From: Acidobacteriota bacterium
Lineage (GTDB): Bacteria > Acidobacteriota > Terriglobia > Terriglobales > Acidobacteriaceae
Direction of reading: 5' to 3'
DNA length: 64,000 bases
Assembly: GCA_003225555.1 (NCBI GenBank)
Contig: QIAM01000018.1
Location: 1 to 64,000 of the forward strand
The translations under genes and the position numbers were made by a program. The first letter of the stretch is position 1, and the number at the start of each line of letters is the position of its first letter. This document shows, piece by piece, positions 62,728 through 64,000 of the stretch. The notes beneath the pieces were generated by a model. That model was not told the DNA's origin, made no database searches, and worked only from the letters and a program-made list of their open reading frames with translations.

Positions 62728-64000
62728 TCACCGTACAAGATGAAGAACAGTTTCCAGGTGATAGGTTTGCGGAAAAAGGTCCACCAGATGCGCCTCTTCC
62801 ACCCGATATCCGGCACCCAGCAGCGGAACCAGATCGCGTGCCAAAGTCGCCGGGTCGCAGGCGACATACGCAATCCGTGGCGCGTCCAGGCTGGCGAGTG
62901 AACGCGCCACGCTCTCTCCCAAACCGTTTCGGGGCGGGTCCACCACGATCAGGTCAGGCTTATGAGCGGGTGCAAAAAATGCGCCCTTCCCGGATTGCCC
63001 CTTGGTCGAATGGTTCAGGTACTGCTCCGCCGTAGCTTGAATCACCTCGCCATTTGAGGGCAGATTGTACTTCAGGTCCGACGCCGCAGTCTGTGACGTC
63101 TCAACAGAAACAATGTGATGAAAGTCACGTGCTAGCACTGTGGAAAACAGTCCCACTCCGGCATACAGGTCAAGGGCCAACTCGCCGGATCGCCCTTGCG
63201 TGACGATCTTCACCAGTTCGTGGGTCAGATGGCGATTGGTCTGAAAGAATGCGCCCGCGCTGACCCGGTAGGAAGCCGCTTGCGTTTGATAGTTCAGATG
63301 CTGGTCGCCCAACCCGAGCAGGAATTCGTCCTGGTGTCTCGGCGTGCCGCCTTGTGCCTCACGGGAGGCGGCGATTCCTGCGATTTCCGGCAGCAACCCA
63401 CGCAACTCTTCCGCCCATGCCTTTACTGCAGCCCTCTTGGCCGCCGCCGTGCACGACACTTCAACCAGTAGCTGCGTGTCATCCGCATTGGCGAAGAACT
63501 CGACCTCGACTACTCCTTCGGCCACCTTACCCCCGCGCCCGGTCTGCCATAGCGCGGCGATGCCGCGGTTGATCAGCGGCGAACTGATGGGACACTCTTC
63601 GACCGGCAGCAGATCATGCGAAGCAAACTTGAAGTATCCCGCCGCGAACTCAGGCCGACCTTGCACCTGCAGTCGTGACCGGTTGCGATAGTTCCACGGC
63701 GGCGACGGGTGCACCTGGATCTCGCCCGACAGTTCTAACTTCGCAATCCGCCGCAGGTTCTCGCGCAGGATTTCTCTCTTGATTTCCAGTTGATGCTCGT
63801 AGCTGGCCTGCTGGTAGTGGCATCCGCCACATGCGGCAAAGTAAGGACAACCTGGCTGAATGCGGTGGGGAGAAGCCTCCACGATCGCTTCGACCCTGGC
63901 GCGCGCGAAGCTGGACTTCTGCTCGGTTAAGGTTGCTTCGACCTTTTCGCCAGCGAGGACGAAGGGCACGAACACGGCCTTCCCACGCCCGTGCTCATCG
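62728..64000 (-). CDS. TrmA/RlmD-family RNA m5U methyltransferase (5' end beyond window)
   Basis: At least 424 codons; the frame is open to the window edge, so the true start and the TRAM domain begin outside. The [4Fe-4S] site CPYFAACGGCHYQ, SAM-binding ALDLYAGVGLFSTVL, VVDPPRNGLG and the catalytic ACDPATLARDL with its cysteine are all present. It methylates uridine C5 in 23S rRNA (RlmD/RlmCD type) or tRNA. The specific uridine cannot be assigned. Confidence 0.92.
   Translation of the reverse strand, partial: DEHGRGKAVFVPFVLAGEKVEATLTEQKSSFARARVEAIVEASPHRIQPGCPYFAACGGCHYQQASYEHQLEIKREILRENLRRIAKLELSGEIQVHPSPPWNYRNRSRLQVQGRPEFAAGYFKFASHDLLPVEECPISSPLINRGIAALWQTGRGGKVAEGVVEVEFFANADDTQLLVEVSCTAAAKRAAVKAWAEELRGLLPEIAGIAASREAQGGTPRHQDEFLLGLGDQHLNYQTQAASYRVSAGAFFQTNRHLTHELVKIVTQGRSGELALDLYAGVGLFSTVLARDFHHIVSVETSQTAASDLKYNLPSNGEVIQATAEQYLNHSTKGQSGKGAFFAPAHKPDLIVVDPPRNGLGESVARSLASLDAPRIAYVACDPATLARDLVPLLGAGYRVEEAHLVDLFPQTYHLETVLHLVR

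Overview
The window looks like a chromosomal segment of a GC-rich, diderm, soil-type bacterium, most likely an acidobacterium (Terriglobia). This is an inference from four things: the eukaryotic-type Ser/Thr kinase fused to a TolB-like propeller, the TonB-ExbB-ExbD-ExbD-TPR cluster directly after tgt-yajC-secD-secF, the presence of LptD (an outer membrane), and dispersed short repeats that translate as strings such as [11 protein letters not shown]. No phage or plasmid backbone is visible. Most genes are housekeeping or envelope genes.

Layout. 1-461: 3' end of a group II intron. 0.5-5.5 kb: kinase and mnmG on the minus strand. 5.6-8.3 kb: a CADD-like di-iron oxygenase, a FlK-like thioesterase, a PEP-mutase-family enzyme and a small phosphodiesterase. 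8.3-13 kb: tgt, yajC, secD, secF. 13.1-17 kb: a TonB/ExbB/ExbD energy-transduction cluster with a TPR lipoprotein. 17-23.2 kb: four glycosyltransferases (three GT-C membrane enzymes and one GT2 lacking its DDGS segment) with a RelB/RelE-type toxin-antitoxin pair between them. 23.2-25.3 kb: a split biotin-dependent carboxylase. 25.3-31.3 kb (minus): SurA-like isomerase, DsbA-like thioredoxin, LarE and LptD, largely envelope biogenesis. 31.5-36.2 kb: RDD protein, APC permease with a cytosolic tail, TIGR01777 epimerase. 36.3-39.4 kb: a decayed antitoxin/PIN pair and a rel gene interrupted by one amber codon. 39.4-46.7 kb: RidA, L28, DUF971 protein, a transposase remnant, a repeat-laden PcrA helicase, small proteins and an amino-acid permease. 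46.9-64 kb: a mix of intact enzymes (adenosine deaminase family, peptide deformylase, radical SAM, class III aminotransferase, FAH family, TrmA/RlmD-type methyltransferase) and several frameshifted genes (HEYTH peptidase, small membrane protein, ECF sigma factor, comEC).

Two themes stand out. First, at least three families of short palindromic repeats are scattered through the window, and several copies lie in frame inside essential genes (tgt, mnmG, pcrA), lengthening the proteins. A REP-type tyrosine transposase fragment sits beside a related inverted repeat. Second, the right half holds an unusual density of genes broken by single-base changes, while neighbouring core genes are intact. This is either real gene decay or base-calling error in the assembly, and read-level data would decide. 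I did not find a convincing wholly new multi-gene system; the repeat insertions inside core genes are the most distinctive biology here.
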